Origin: Chamaelirium japonicum
Taxonomy: Eukaryota; Streptophyta; Magnoliopsida; Liliales; Melanthiaceae
Length of the DNA stretch: 64,000 nt
Direction: 5' to 3'
NCBI GenBank assembly: GCA_947650365.1
Contig: OX393549.1
Coordinates: 12,778,073-12,842,072, forward strand
The position numbers and the translations under genes were made by a program. Positions 54,171 to 64,000 of this stretch are shown here, one piece after another. The notes beneath the pieces were generated by a model. That model made no database searches. It was not told the origin of the DNA and saw nothing but the letters and a program-made list of their open reading frames with translations. How positions within the stretch are numbered: the first letter of the stretch is position 1; every line of letters begins with the position of its first letter.

Positions 54171-55133
54171 GGGAATAGACCTTTATTTTTATTTTTTTTT
54201 CTGGCGGAGTAGTTATGGCCCAATTATTTTGAATTTTTATTTGAATCTTGCACACTAAATCGATGGCGACCCGGCTTCGTTTCTTATTCGTCGGATCAAG
54301 GGATCGATGTAGATCATGCTTGTGTAGATGTCTACACAACCTCCCCCCGCGCATGGCGGTTTTCTTTCCTTTTTCTTCTTCTTTTCTTTCCTTTTCTTTC
54401 TTTCTTTTCTTTCCTTTTCTTCTTTCTTTTCTTTCTTGTTTAGGCTGGGTGCTCCCTATCCGTAGATAGGGGGCATGATTTTCAAAGGGGGGGGGGGGGG
54501 GGTGGCCCCCACTTGCAAATGGGTCCACCCGACCCCTCTTTTGGCTTGGGTCGGGTGCTGTGAATCCGGGTTTATGTCGGGTTCGCTCCCCCCCCCCCCA
54601 TGTCGGTGCACGTGAGTCAGGTTCGGATTTGATAAATTTTGTGTGTCTATAAATCTCCCCCTCAAGGACGAGTGTGCCAGCGAAAAACGCATAACCCTCG
54701 TTTACGTAGGAAACGCATAGTGCTTGTCCGATTCCTTTTCGGGACAGGGTGAAGGCTTATTTAAAGACCCCTACCCCTCTGCTCCTTTCATCCAGTGTCG
54801 GTTCTTGCAGAGGGTTGAAGCTTGGAGATCGCCGTCGGAAAGGGTTGCACAAAACTAGTCCGACTTCCTAGTTGCTGTCTCTTTTGTCGGCGACAGCGGC
54901 TGTTATGAAGGATCGGTGCTAGGGGACCATTAGCGATGGTGCGTGAGTTGAAGATCATCGCGAAGGCGGGCTTGAAGCGAAGAGGGGAAGATAATTGGGG
55001 AGGTGAGGACGGAGCACCGCGATTGAGGTGTTGGCTCAGTCATTCTTCTTCTTCTTCTTCTTCTTTTGGCTCGCGGAGGCAGCAGCAGTAGGCGACAACG
55101 GTGGCGTGCAGCGCGGGTGCAAGGTGCGAGGTT
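54171..55133. other. no gene recognised; G16 run at 54487-54502
   Basis: Contains CTTTC-type simple sequence (54366-54440), a 16-base G run and GGGTCGGGT-type words. A TTCTTC microsatellite lies at 55043-55066. No domain is seen in any frame. Confidence 0.45.
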
Positions 55134-55315
55134 TTAAAACACGTCTTCTATGTTTGGGAGGGAAAATTATATAAGTAGATTACGATCTCCTTCTCTCCAG
55201 GCGATGTGGGGCTAACTCGTGGCCTTGTACACCTCACCTCACCTCATCCATCTTGGCATCCCAGCCTCAGGAGTCTTGGCTCTTGGCTATTGACTATTGG
55301 ATCTTGGTCGTTACA
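55134..55315 (-). repeat. Cassandra LTR fragment
   Basis: Matches the part of the Cassandra LTR outside the 5S region: GTTTTAAAACACGTCTT..., CACCTCACCTCATCCATCTTGG and GGAGTCTTGGCTCTTGGCTA, ending TGTAACGACC on the minus strand at 55315. Truncated before the 5S-like segment. Confidence 0.75.
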
Positions 55316-56820
55316 CCTATAAACTAATAAGTCTCTGATAATAGTAACCCAAGGGAGATCCCAAGATCAAGGTTCAATGGGAAAACAAGTTATTTAATAG
55401 ACTTGTGGGGGTGCAATCAAACCTTTTACCCCTTTTTATGATGTGATAGTACATTCTGTATCACTAAGGGACTGAGTTTTAAACTCTTAATGCTAACCAT
55501 AGGTGGTATACTAGTGGGGTGTATAGATACAAAGCATTCCTAATAGTAAGCACTTATATGAGTGTAAAAGTACGGTCATTTCTATGAGAATTTGAGGTCA
55601 ATTCTCTAGAACATTCAAGAAAACTGAGGATAGTTCATGGCCATAAAGAGCACAACCGCATAGGACGCAATAATGATTTTGAGGGAATGGTTGAGACCTG
55701 TCGACTAAATTTACAATATATAGTTGTACAATTCAAGAGATAAGTTCACTGTTAGCTTGTAAGTTTTGCAGGTCTACACTAGGCAAAGGTTCAAGTCAAA
55801 AGATACCATATAGGGGATTGTTACAAAAAAATTCGGTTTGATTTTTGATATTTTTATTTTTGTGGGGGAATGTTACAAAAATTTGTTTTGATAAAAGAAT
55901 GAAAAAAATTGGTTTTTGTGTTTAGTCCCATATTGCTAGGGGGAGAACCTTTAATGCATATTTAATAGATCTTTCTTCAGTGGGCTTTGTAGCTTCCCAA
56001 GAGCCATGTCATAGCCCACCACACATGTGCGCGTACGCCGCCGAGCCGAGCCAGGGCATGCCGGGTCGGATCAAGCATAGGGTCGGGCTCGGGACGAGGC
56101 CGCAGCTCGCTAGCCACATAGACGCAAATGGGCTTCGAGCTTTGGTCCTTCTTTTATATTGAATTTTGATTTTTAATGGAGAGTTATTCCTATCGTTACA
56201 CATTTCACGAGATTAAGCTAGGTTTATTGAACCTGGATCTCTGTGCTGTCACATGCAATCGTTACACCCTACAGAGCAGTGAATGCTCTTCAATGTGAAA
56301 AATGTTGCTGCTTGCGATGAGCTGTGAGTGTGGGAACGTTACGGCTAAGGACCTTTATATAAGAGAGAGTCCAGTGAAGCCAGAGAACACACAACAAAAG
56401 CCAAGTGCTCTCTTCTGTGTGTGTGTGTGTGTGTCTTTCTCTCGTGATTTGGTTGCTGATTGGAGTACGCTGAGAGTCTCAATAAGGTTTCCTTCGATGC
56501 TGAAGATGAGTCCAGTCGTTATACCCTGGGAAGCGTTCGTCGGAGGCCTTCAAGAACCTACTGAGACGGCGAAATTGCTTTCAAAGCATTGTGCTTGTAT
56601 AAGCCTCGACTACTGCTACGTCCATCTTTCCTCCTTCCCTTTCTGGTGGTGGTGGCTCCCTTGGGTTCATTCTATGGCCCATAGTTCTACCAATCAGAGT
56701 ATGCCATCTACAGGTTGGTGATGGGGTTGGCTAAATATCATTGATTTCTAGAAAATATATATATTAAGAGTTCAAAGAAGTTAAATAGCACAACTTCTCA
56801 GATAAATGGTTATAAACATA
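55316..56820. other. no confident gene; weak promoter plus short ORF near 56350-56720
   Basis: CTTTATATAAGAGAG at 56352-56366 is a good TATA match. About 135 bases further, an ATG opens a 74-residue frame (MLKMSPVVIPWEAF...) ending at 56721. No family is recognised. It could be a first exon cut off by the Helitron fragment at 56823, or chance. Confidence 0.25.
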
Positions 56821-56822
56821 TA

Positions 56823-57095
56823 CTAGTAGAAGACCCGGACAATGCTCGGATAAATTTGATGCATGACATTTGGCACAAAAAAAGTGTGTAATCTTGAGTG
56901 AGTGTGATTCACTCATCAGGGTATGATTCACTTGTTAGAGAGAGAAAGAGATATAGTTCTAATGATTTTCTCAATTAATATGGAATGATCATTAAATGCC
57001 ATTGGATAGGTGTTTATCATCTCTACGTAAGAGAGCTGCGTTCACACACGGGTTTTCCGACTCTTCAAAAAAGATCCACGTGTCAACATACTTGC
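56823..57095 (-). mobile_element. Helitron 3' fragment, same family as the 34507-38606 array
   Basis: The minus-strand 3' end is a hairpin-like CCGAGCATTGTCCGG, then GTCTTCTA and CTAG at 56823. The body shares GAGTGTGATTCACT..., CACTTGTTAGAGAGAGA and AATGATCATTAAATG with the array. The 5' terminus is missing. Confidence 0.7.
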
Positions 57096-57235
57096 TGTTT
57101 TATTGAATTTTATAATGCCAAGGACATGACGTCAATGATCATGATCCCTCCACGCAAGCTAGACACGGTCGCCGTGATGCTTAGAAATTTCCGTCTGTTT
57201 TAGTCTCTTCACCTCGCCATCAGGTGGGGCCTGGC

Positions 57236-57703
57236 TAGGGCTGGCAATTTTCGGACCCCACACGACCCGACACGGAATTAGCGGGTCTGAGTCAGGGCCA
57301 AACGGGTTCGGGTCATATACGGGTCGACACGATAGACCTGTTTAATAAACGGGTCGGGTCCGGGTTTAGGGTCTGGATACGGTAGACCCGGGAAGACCCG
57401 TTTAAAATTCAATGGATCGTGTCGGGTCGGGTCTACTCGCAATCCGATACTGTAATATACAGTATCAGCGGGTCTATCGGGTTAGGTCGGGTCGAGTCGG
57501 ATTGGGTCAGATCAGGTCAACTGAATAAACCCATTTGATAAACGGGTCTTATCGGGTCTATCTGTTTATAAACGGGTCAGGTACAGGCTTACGATCTAGA
57601 CACAATTAGTTAAATGGGTCGAGTCCGGATCTAGGGGTTTTGGACACGACCCGAAACTAGACACGACACGAACCCGACCCGACACGACCCATTGCCACCT
57701 CTA
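57236..57703. mobile_element. hAT-type MITE D
   Basis: 468 bp starting TAGGGCTGGCAATTTT and ending CATTGCCACCTCTA, with the perfect 8-bp duplication GGCCTGGC (57228-57235 and 57704-57711). The interior is colinear with hAT A (19872-20354). Confidence 0.92.
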
Positions 57704-58029
57704 GGCCTGGCAGGCACCAGTTGAATCCACCTGGGTAGCAGTCACCAACCCTTGTGCTAAGCGGAGAGCAGCGCTAGCGACGGGTGTTTGCACACCCGTG
57801 GAAAGACGCCACAGCCTGGCGCAAGCACAACACCACGACCACTCTGGTGGTTGATAAGGAGCACAAGGCTCCCCAAAATAAGGGTTAATTAGTCCTAAAT
57901 CCCTTCACAGGTTATTATTTAAGTTAAAAGATACAAGTTGTTAGGATATTAGCTAAAGTCCCTCCCGATAGACATGTTTGTACAACAAGTCCTTAAACCG
58001 AAAATGTTAACTTTTTAATTCTTTAAATT

Positions 58030-58510
58030 ACAAAACTGCCCCTCCAGCAAGAGTATCCATTCGTTTCCAGTAAGAGTATCCATTCGTCTTTGGCATGAGT
58101 ATCCATTCGCCGATTAACACTATACATGTAGCGATTGTTACAGTGATTTCACTGTAGCTACTACAGCGAAAACATTGTAGCAAGAGTATACATTCGTCTC
58201 CGGAAAGAGTATCCATTCGTCATCAACAAGAGTATTTATTTAATGGGTGATACTGTGCATGTTGCGGTTGCTACAGTGATTTCACTATAGCAAGAGTATC
58301 CATTCAGTTAATTGATACTCTTGCTATAGTGAAATCACTTTCGCAATGAACAATTTGGTAAATTGATACTCTTACTAAGTCGAATTGATACTTTTGTTAT
58401 AATGATTTCACTATAGGAGCTACAGTGAAATCACTGTAGCATCTATAGTGAAATCATTGTAGCAACCGCTACATGCAGTGTCAACTAATGAATGGATACT
58501 CTTTCTGTAG
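58030..58510. repeat. cluster of GAGTATCCATTC repeats and GCTACAGTGATTTCACTGTAGC-type palindromes
   Basis: The word AGAGTATCCATTCG recurs six or so times in 58045-58300. At least five imperfect palindromes around CTACAGTGATTTCACT or its complement lie among them (58137-58165, 58266-58290, 58400-58470). There is no ORF. It is probably a MITE-derived foldback cluster. Confidence 0.75.
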
Positions 58511-58640
58511 CACGTGAGGGGTAAATAATGACGAGGGACTTGTTATAACACGCAATGCTTAGAAGGGACTTGGTGCAATATTAAAACGTTACATATCCTT
58601 TAGCTAATATAGCATCTGCTAAAAGAACTTAAGGCTAAGT

Positions 58641-58664
58641 CCCCCCCCCCCCCCCCCCCCCCCC
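58641..58664. repeat. poly-C tract, 24 bases
   Basis: Uninterrupted C run, mirrored by G runs at 4514-4541, 3736-3754, 32436-32458 and 54487-54502. Confidence 0.85.
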
Positions 58665-59210
58665 ACACCCCGAGCAAACAAACAAAAAAAAAAAACAAGA
58701 AAAAAGGGACCAAATCCACAACACACCTAGAGCAACCACAAGGCTCAACAAAAGGAATAACATCAGCAACGTGGCATCATGGATGGAACCGCAACAGCAC
58801 CACATCTCCGCCGATCCAACTGCCACCGCACCGGTCTACGCCGGGAGCTGGCCCAACGAGTCGGGAAACCGCCACATCGGGCAGGCCGGGGTCTAAATCC
58901 GTCAAAACCTAGCTGAACCAGGGGGAGCCACCTCACCCATCCGATAGCCACCGGAAGGAGAGCATCAAAATCAGCCGCCGCCACCCGAGCCGACCAAAAT
59001 CAGCATATATGCACCAAAACTCTAGGAGGGGGGGGGGGAAGCGAGAGAAGAACTCCAATATCTACATGGGGAAGGGAGGGGGAGACAAATCCAACCCCGG
59101 GGGAAGGAGCACCTTTGAAAACCCAGCCTCTCCGATGCCGCCGGCAGCAGCCGAGGAGGTTAAGGGGAGATCGCGAAAATCCTACAAAGGGGAACCTTGT
59201 TGAATGTAAT
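58665..59210 (-). repeat. GC-rich dispersed retroposon-like segment
   Basis: Shares GGATGGAACCGCAACAGCACC-type phrases with 38837-38860. The C and A runs at its low-coordinate side are compatible with a minus-strand poly-A/T tail. No domain. Confidence 0.3.
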
Positions 59211-59559
59211 GAGAACTATAACAATTTTTGAAAAACGGATTAAAAAATAATTTATTTGGAAGAACGGACTCAAAATTTTTAATTTAGCATGAGCGGACTT
59301 ATACGACAGTTCCATTAGCGTATAGATAGTTTAACTGATGTTTGCCCCGATATATGACAGTTTAACTGATGCATGCATTGATATATGGCAATTTGACTAC
59401 CGTATAACCTTATACATAGTTTGACTGTCTTATAAAAACCAACGACTTGAGTCTGATTGCCTTATAAAGACCAACGATTAGTTATACGGTAGTCTGATTG
59501 CCGTATCGCGGGAAGTAAACAACTAATTTTTTTTATACGATAGTTGAATTGCCGTATAA

Positions 59560-59777
59560 GTCTGTTGCTGTTAAATTAAAAAATTTGGGGTTGTCAGACG
59601 GTAGATTTCATGTTTAGGGGTGCCGGTTTGATGCTTCCCTCCACCGTTGGGTGGTGGGTGTTTCTCCGACCCTGGATCGATTTCTCTTATTAAAGTTGCG
59701 AGTTTTTCTGCTTGCACCAGTGGTGCCTCTTGAGGTCTATTGTGACTAGCCTCCCTTCAATGAACCAAAAAAAAAAA
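59560..59777 (+). repeat. poly-A-terminated LINE-like 3' end
   Basis: Ends TGAACC followed by 11 A residues (59767-59777), the same style of 3' end as at 29163, 29427 and 33956. The non-coding part includes GCCTCCCTTCAATG. No RNase H frame was identified here. Confidence 0.35.
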
Positions 59778-59975
59778 TTGGAACCTTTCCTTCCAAAATA
59801 AATTATTTTTTAATCTATTTTTAAAAATTTGCTATAAGAACTAATAGAACCCATAGAAAAATAGTGAGCCACTTTGACGACGTAGTTTGAGGAATCTTGT
59901 GGCCCCCACATCCATTGTTCGAAAGTACGAAGATCCAGAATAGGAAGTTGAGCAGCCTCTTGAGTAATGAACAGG

Positions 59976-60492
59976 GGTGGGTTCGTTTGGGTTTGGTCCA
60001 ACTCAGAATCGAACCGAGCTGGTTCGGTTCTACCATATTGAAACCCGAACCAATCTGACTTGGGCATAGACTCGAACCAACTCAACCTACACTAAGGTCG
60101 GGTTGGTAGTTGGTATGAAAACATAATAATCATTAGTTATTTACTAGTAAGTTAGAGGTCCATGTTGGACTTTAGGCTTTTAGCTACCCGTTAAGTTCTC
60201 TTGGCAGTTGGTTCAACATTAGCAAATAACTAATGTTTACTTGGGTGCTAGTGTGATGTAACCAAAAAGTCCAAACCCGTGACAAATATATGTGGTGTAA
60301 TATATATGAGTTCGGTTCTCGGGTTAGGTTGGATCTACCCAAGACCCAACTTAAAACCGACCCGTATTTAGTTGGGTCCACAAAACATAGAACCGATCCA
60401 ATCCATTTAGTCAAAAATCATGAACCAACCTGACCCATTTAGGTCGGGTTGGGCTGATTCTTGGTTTTACCTGATCCAAATTGCACCCCTAC
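59976..60492. mobile_element. possible hAT-type MITE
   Basis: CAGGGGTGGGTTCG at the left and AATTGCACCCCTA at the right are roughly inverted. The interior is made of GGTTGGTTCGGG-type words as in the other hAT MITEs here. No clean 8-bp duplication was found. Confidence 0.4.
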
Positions 60493-60550
60493 TCCTAAGC
60501 TAAATCAGACGGAAGCCAAAGAGAGAATTGTTGCCAATTTGAATTCTCTG

Positions 60551-61255
60551 CCTCGAAGGAATTATATCACGAATCACTTTCCATTGAAAGGCTTTTGATC
60601 TAGGCGGGCAATGCAATTTCCAAAGCAATGTCAAAATCTGATATGTAGAATTTGAGATGTCCGGGGCCGTTAAACAATTATAGGCATCACGGACCAAGTA
60701 TCATGGTTTCCAATTACAGCCCCAGTAGTGCAATTGCTTTGAGCGCCTGAGAAAGATGGAGATCGATAGAATCTCTGAACCATATCCTGATGGAAAATAG
60801 AATAGAGATGCTCAATATCCCATTATCTGGAGAGTGATAAAAATTCCTGCACAACCGAAACCTGTTCGAAATTGTCCATGTTGAGAAAGCAAGCATCGCA
60901 CAGGCACGATGCTTGCTTTCTCAACATGGACAATTTTGGACAGGTTTCGACTGTGCAGGAATTTTTGTCACCCTCCGGGCAATGGGATATTGAGCGTCTC
61001 TATTCTATTTTCCATCAGGATATGGTCTCGGAGGTTCTATCGATCCCCATCTTTCTCAGGCGCCTAAAGCAATTGTACTACTGGGGCTGTAATTGAAAAC
61101 AATGATACTTGGTCTGTGATGCCTATAATTGTTTAACGGCCCCGAACGTCTCAAATTCTACATATCGGATTTGGACATTTCTTTGAAAATTGCATTGCCT
61201 GCCTAGACCGAAAGCCTTTCTATAGAAAGTGATTCATTATATAATTCCTTTGAGG
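60551..61255. repeat. large inverted repeat of LINE sequence (arms 348/349 bp, 8-nt spacer)
   Basis: The left arm 60551-60898 and right arm 60907-61255 are reverse complements with scattered mismatches. The centre is perfect for over 20 bp on each side of the spacer CACAGGCA. The right arm, read on plus, encodes the LINE segment before the zinc-knuckle region (WDIERLYSIFHQDMVSEVL...). The left arm encodes the same segment on minus, including RDAYNCLTAP and WKLHCPPRSKAFQWKVI. Confidence 0.9.
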
Positions 61256-62200
61256 TAATTACTTAGTCGTCATGGCATGCAAATCCCAGTTCGTTGCCCC
61301 CGCTGTGATTTGTCCCCGGAAAATTCAAAACACATTCTTTTCATATGCTCCCGGCAAAAATGGTCTGGATGATGATGCAAAATCTGACAGCCCCCGTCCC
61401 AACCCCCCATAGTCTTTGAGCGAGCTTTGATCCCTTCTATGTTATGACTTTTCCTCGGATAGAGGGCTTAAACAATTCACCAACTCCATTATGTGCTTTG
61501 TTATATGGAATATTTGAAAGGCAAGAAATCAAGCCATCTATGAGTTGGCTAATAAGGACCCTCAGGCTACTGTTAAGAAGATTTGGAGGGAATTTAAAGA
61601 GTTTCACCATGCCCATCAATCGATAGCGACAAGCATCAGAACGGATTTCAGTGAAACCATTAACGTCATTGTGAGATCAAGCTAAACTTCGATGACGCTC
61701 TTGAATGCCATTCCCAACGGGCGGGTGCCGGGTTTGTCTTCAGAAAATCTCAAGGTAATATTTTGTGTATAGGTGATATCTCGTTGACTTTGTCTTTTGT
61801 ACAGGTGGCCGAAGGTTGGGGATTATGGGCGGGATTGCAAGAGGTTGTCAGAAGTTTCTCAATGGCGTCCCTGTGGATCGAAGGAGACTCGCTATCTACA
61901 ATCCAACTTCTACTCTCAAATGATTCTCTTAATCCAATCTTAGAAGACTATCACCCCTTAATACAGCTCCAGAGACATATTTGTATTTCACATATTCCGA
62001 GAAGCTAACGCGATGGCGGACTGGCTGGCTACGAGAGGCAAAATCTTAAGACATTCGTGGTATGAGGATTTCCCCAGGTCGTTACTATTGATAGCAGGGC
62101 GTGATATGAGGGCTACCGGGTTCATGCACGAATGTAGACAACGCTAATGTAGTGATTTTTTGTGCTGGTGTGGCCTTGTAATGGTCTTCGTAAAAAAAAA
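60907..62200 (+). pseudogene. LINE (L1-type) ORF2 C-terminal part, degenerate
   Basis: Reading plus: the WDIERL...IFHQDMVSEVLSIP linker region (60960-61060), then a zf-RVT-like CPRCDLSPENSKHILFIC segment (about 61290-61360), then an RNase H-like stretch WIEGDSLSTIQLLL... (61870-61990) and, after a frame change, FREANAMADWLATRGK (about 61990-62045). This is the canonical 3' order of plant L1 ORF2. Frameshifts and stops are frequent. It ends with an A tract at 62192-62200. The N-terminal endonuclease and RT are absent. Confidence 0.75.
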
Positions 62201-62984
62201 TGTATATCTTTGACCATATTTGAGATCAGTAAGGGTACGATTGGGAATATCGAGAAGTATGAACATTTGTTCTATCAGTGGAACATGAGGAATCAGGGGA
62301 GTGCTCTAGGTAATATTTGGGCTACCCATAATAACTGATTTACGACAATAATATCGTACTATAGGCACCCCCATCAGAGATAGCTCCCCACGCTAAGAGC
62401 ATTTCTTTGATTTTGGCCATTGCCAAAGATCAGAAGAAACTTTGTATTTGTCCTTGTTGAAGGAAGCCCATGTTCCATTTGGGTAATATAGGAATTCAAA
62501 ACCTCTTCGCCCAAAAGAGAGGGGTCCAGCTATTTACAGTACAGAGTTTACTAGGGGCAGCACATTTATATTAACAAAAAAAAATTATCCTACTCCTGTG
62601 CCATGGATGAGGACAACTCATACCCACCGCCGCCTCCGGCAATGCCGTGTAGGATGCCGCCCACCTCCGCCGGCCCCATGAAACGGTCGAGTGTAGGAGG
62701 AGGAAGAGAGTGGGGGGGAGGATGAATAAGAAGAAAGGAGGAGGAGGAGGAAGAAGGAGGAATGATGAGGAAGGAGGATGGAAGGTGGCGGATGGGCAAC
62801 GACCTGCACGGGTTAGGCCGGTGGCTCGGCAGCAGCGGCGAGCCATGGCGCCGAATGATAGTTTGTGCACCACACATTACTAGGGGTAGCACAATTGCAC
62901 GTGCTTCCCTTGGTCACTTGTAGCTGACCCAGGCAGTTGTGTTGCCCCTAGCAATATCTGTGCTGTAAATAGCCGGACCTAACC
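62201..62984. other. no gene recognised; CTAGGGGCAGCAC-type inverted words and a GGA-rich tract
   Basis: CTAGGGG(C/T)AGCACA occurs at about 62551 and 62879, and its inverse TGTGTTGCCCCTAG at about 62939-62952. This may be a small TIR element. 62690-62790 is a GGA/GAA-rich simple sequence. The minus-strand frames over it are low-complexity. Confidence 0.4.
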
Positions 62985-63180
62985 AATGAGCTCTTGGCCT
63001 TGTGGTACTTCCTCTCTCCTTTGCTGGAGAGGTTCCCTGTTCGACTCCGGGTGTGGACATCGTGGAGCGAACTTTCCCTCAAGCCCGTTGTGCCTTGTTT
63101 GCGTGTACGAATCCTGGCCGTTGATGTCATGTTCACATGATTATGAAATTTAATAAAGTAGCTATTGTTGTTGCTTCTCC
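62985..63180 (+). mobile_element. probable tRNA-derived SINE
   Basis: An A-box-like CTTGGCCTTGTGGTA (about 62993-63007) is followed 26 bases later by a B-box-like GTTCGACTCC (63040-63049), the spacing of a Pol III promoter. A non-tRNA body ending near a TTGTTG-rich tail (about 63165-63175) follows. The tRNA fold is not intact. The ends and target duplication are not resolved. Confidence 0.45.
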
Positions 63181-63299
63181 CCCTGTTTTGATCTCCGAAC
63201 CTTTTTGAGCCCTTGTTCTAGCGCCCTGTCTTATGACTGCTTGGTCGGTCTAGCAAGAAAAGAAAAGCCAGACCCAGAAAAGAGATCTTGACAATCATT

Positions 63300-64000
63300 G
63301 AGTTTTCAAATACTCAGCCCACCTTGCGCCAAAGGGTTAGTAACATTGTATGCGCAGAAAAAGATCTGGGCCATCTTTATTGCAAACATACGAAAATTAC
63401 AGATGTCGGGATCCGGGGGCTCGGGGGTGGTGAGCCGGGTGCGACGAATATTCGATCAGGAGATTGTGGGAGAGATCTTCTGGAGGGTCCCTTTGATCCG
63501 CGTCTCCACGTGGTATTCGTGCGAGAGCTCTGAAGGGGTTGCCAAGGACAAAGGTCTTTACAGGGTGAGGGTTTCTTGAGAGGTTAAGGAATATTTGCCG
63601 TTGCTTTTGTCCCTTCCCAGCTTCGCGCTTTCTCGGCTAGGGGTTTTCGGCTTCGTTCCTCAATCTTCGTGTCTTCCTCAATCCTTGCTAGACCCCAGCG
63701 TCCTTGATCGTTGGTTCGCAGCATCGATTGTGCTTTCGGCGTCGGCTTTGGATTTGGCTTTCGGCTTTGGTGTGGCTTTGACTTTTACTTTGCTTCGGCG
63801 CTTGTGCTTGAACGTAGACGGGTAGAGGCTTGCGATGCTTTAGTTCTTTCGAACTTCGCATCGCATCGGCTAGAACGTGCGGTGCTTTGCTCGTGACCGG
63901 CGTAGTTGCTTGGCTTTGGCACTTGCGTTGCTTTGGCGCGGGCTTTATCGGTGCTTTTGTGTTGGCTTCTTGCGTTGGCTTTTGCTTCGGCATTGACTCG
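63300..64000. repeat. dispersed repeat, copy 2 (continues past the window)
   Basis: Colinear with 52570-53270 in the same orientation, with point differences and small indels. Cut by the window end. See the 52560-54170 copy. Confidence 0.65.

Noticed and set aside
52560..64000. Repeats at 52560 and 63300 as the two LTRs of one element
   Set aside because: They are visibly diverged, the interval has no gag-pol or primer site, and it contains many unrelated elements.

Overview
This is nuclear DNA of a flowering plant. The evidence is: spliced genes with GT-AG introns, plant gene families (a 16-cysteine thaumatin-like protein, a SUB1/O-fucosyltransferase-like membrane protein, EXO70 relics), and plant transposon lineages (Tat-type Ty3/gypsy, Cassandra TRIM, Helitron, hAT, PIF/Harbinger, L1-type LINE). 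The two host genes are GC-rich, most strongly at the 5' end of the larger one. That is typical of monocots but does not prove it. No species is claimed.

Host genes are sparse. A two-exon thaumatin-like gene lies at 2196-3682 (minus), with retroelement debris in its intron. A single-exon coding region at 50248-52017 (minus) encodes a 589-residue type II membrane protein of the SUB1-like/O-fucosyltransferase-related family. Nearly everything else is transposon-derived.

5551-18965 is a complete, very young Tat-lineage Ty3/gypsy retrotransposon. Its 776-bp LTRs differ at 2 positions and it is flanked by the 5-bp target duplication GGTTT. It carries gag-protease and RT-RNaseH-archaeal-type RNaseH-integrase in one frame, broken by two stop codons. 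Between pol and the 3' LTR it carries a long spliced antisense gene (13143-15891, predicted 863 residues). Upstream of that gene are a TATA-like box, a twelve-copy array of a 118-bp hairpin repeat, and a cluster of 14-bp palindromes. The primer-binding site extends into an almost complete tRNA-Lys(UUU) complement.

18966-33605 is a nest of DNA transposons: hAT MITEs with perfect 8-bp target duplications inside other TIR elements, and tandem Helitrons, one of which carries a degenerate EXO70 fragment. A Cassandra TRIM with 5S-rRNA-like LTRs lies at 30772-31529. 33606-33966 is the 3' end of a LINE. 34507-38606 is a head-to-tail array of non-autonomous Helitrons that has become a 461-bp satellite with a 922-bp higher-order repeat. 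38607-50227 is mostly unrecognised, with a PIF/Harbinger transposase relic at 47735-48442. 52560-64000 holds dispersed repeats, a Cassandra LTR fragment, more hAT and Helitron copies, a large LINE-derived inverted repeat (60551-61255), a LINE 3' end and a probable tRNA-type SINE.

The best candidate for an under-described system is the antisense half of the gypsy element: an own promoter, a spliced nuclear-looking coiled-coil protein, and a palindrome-rich array. The extended tRNA-Lys primer site is a second candidate.
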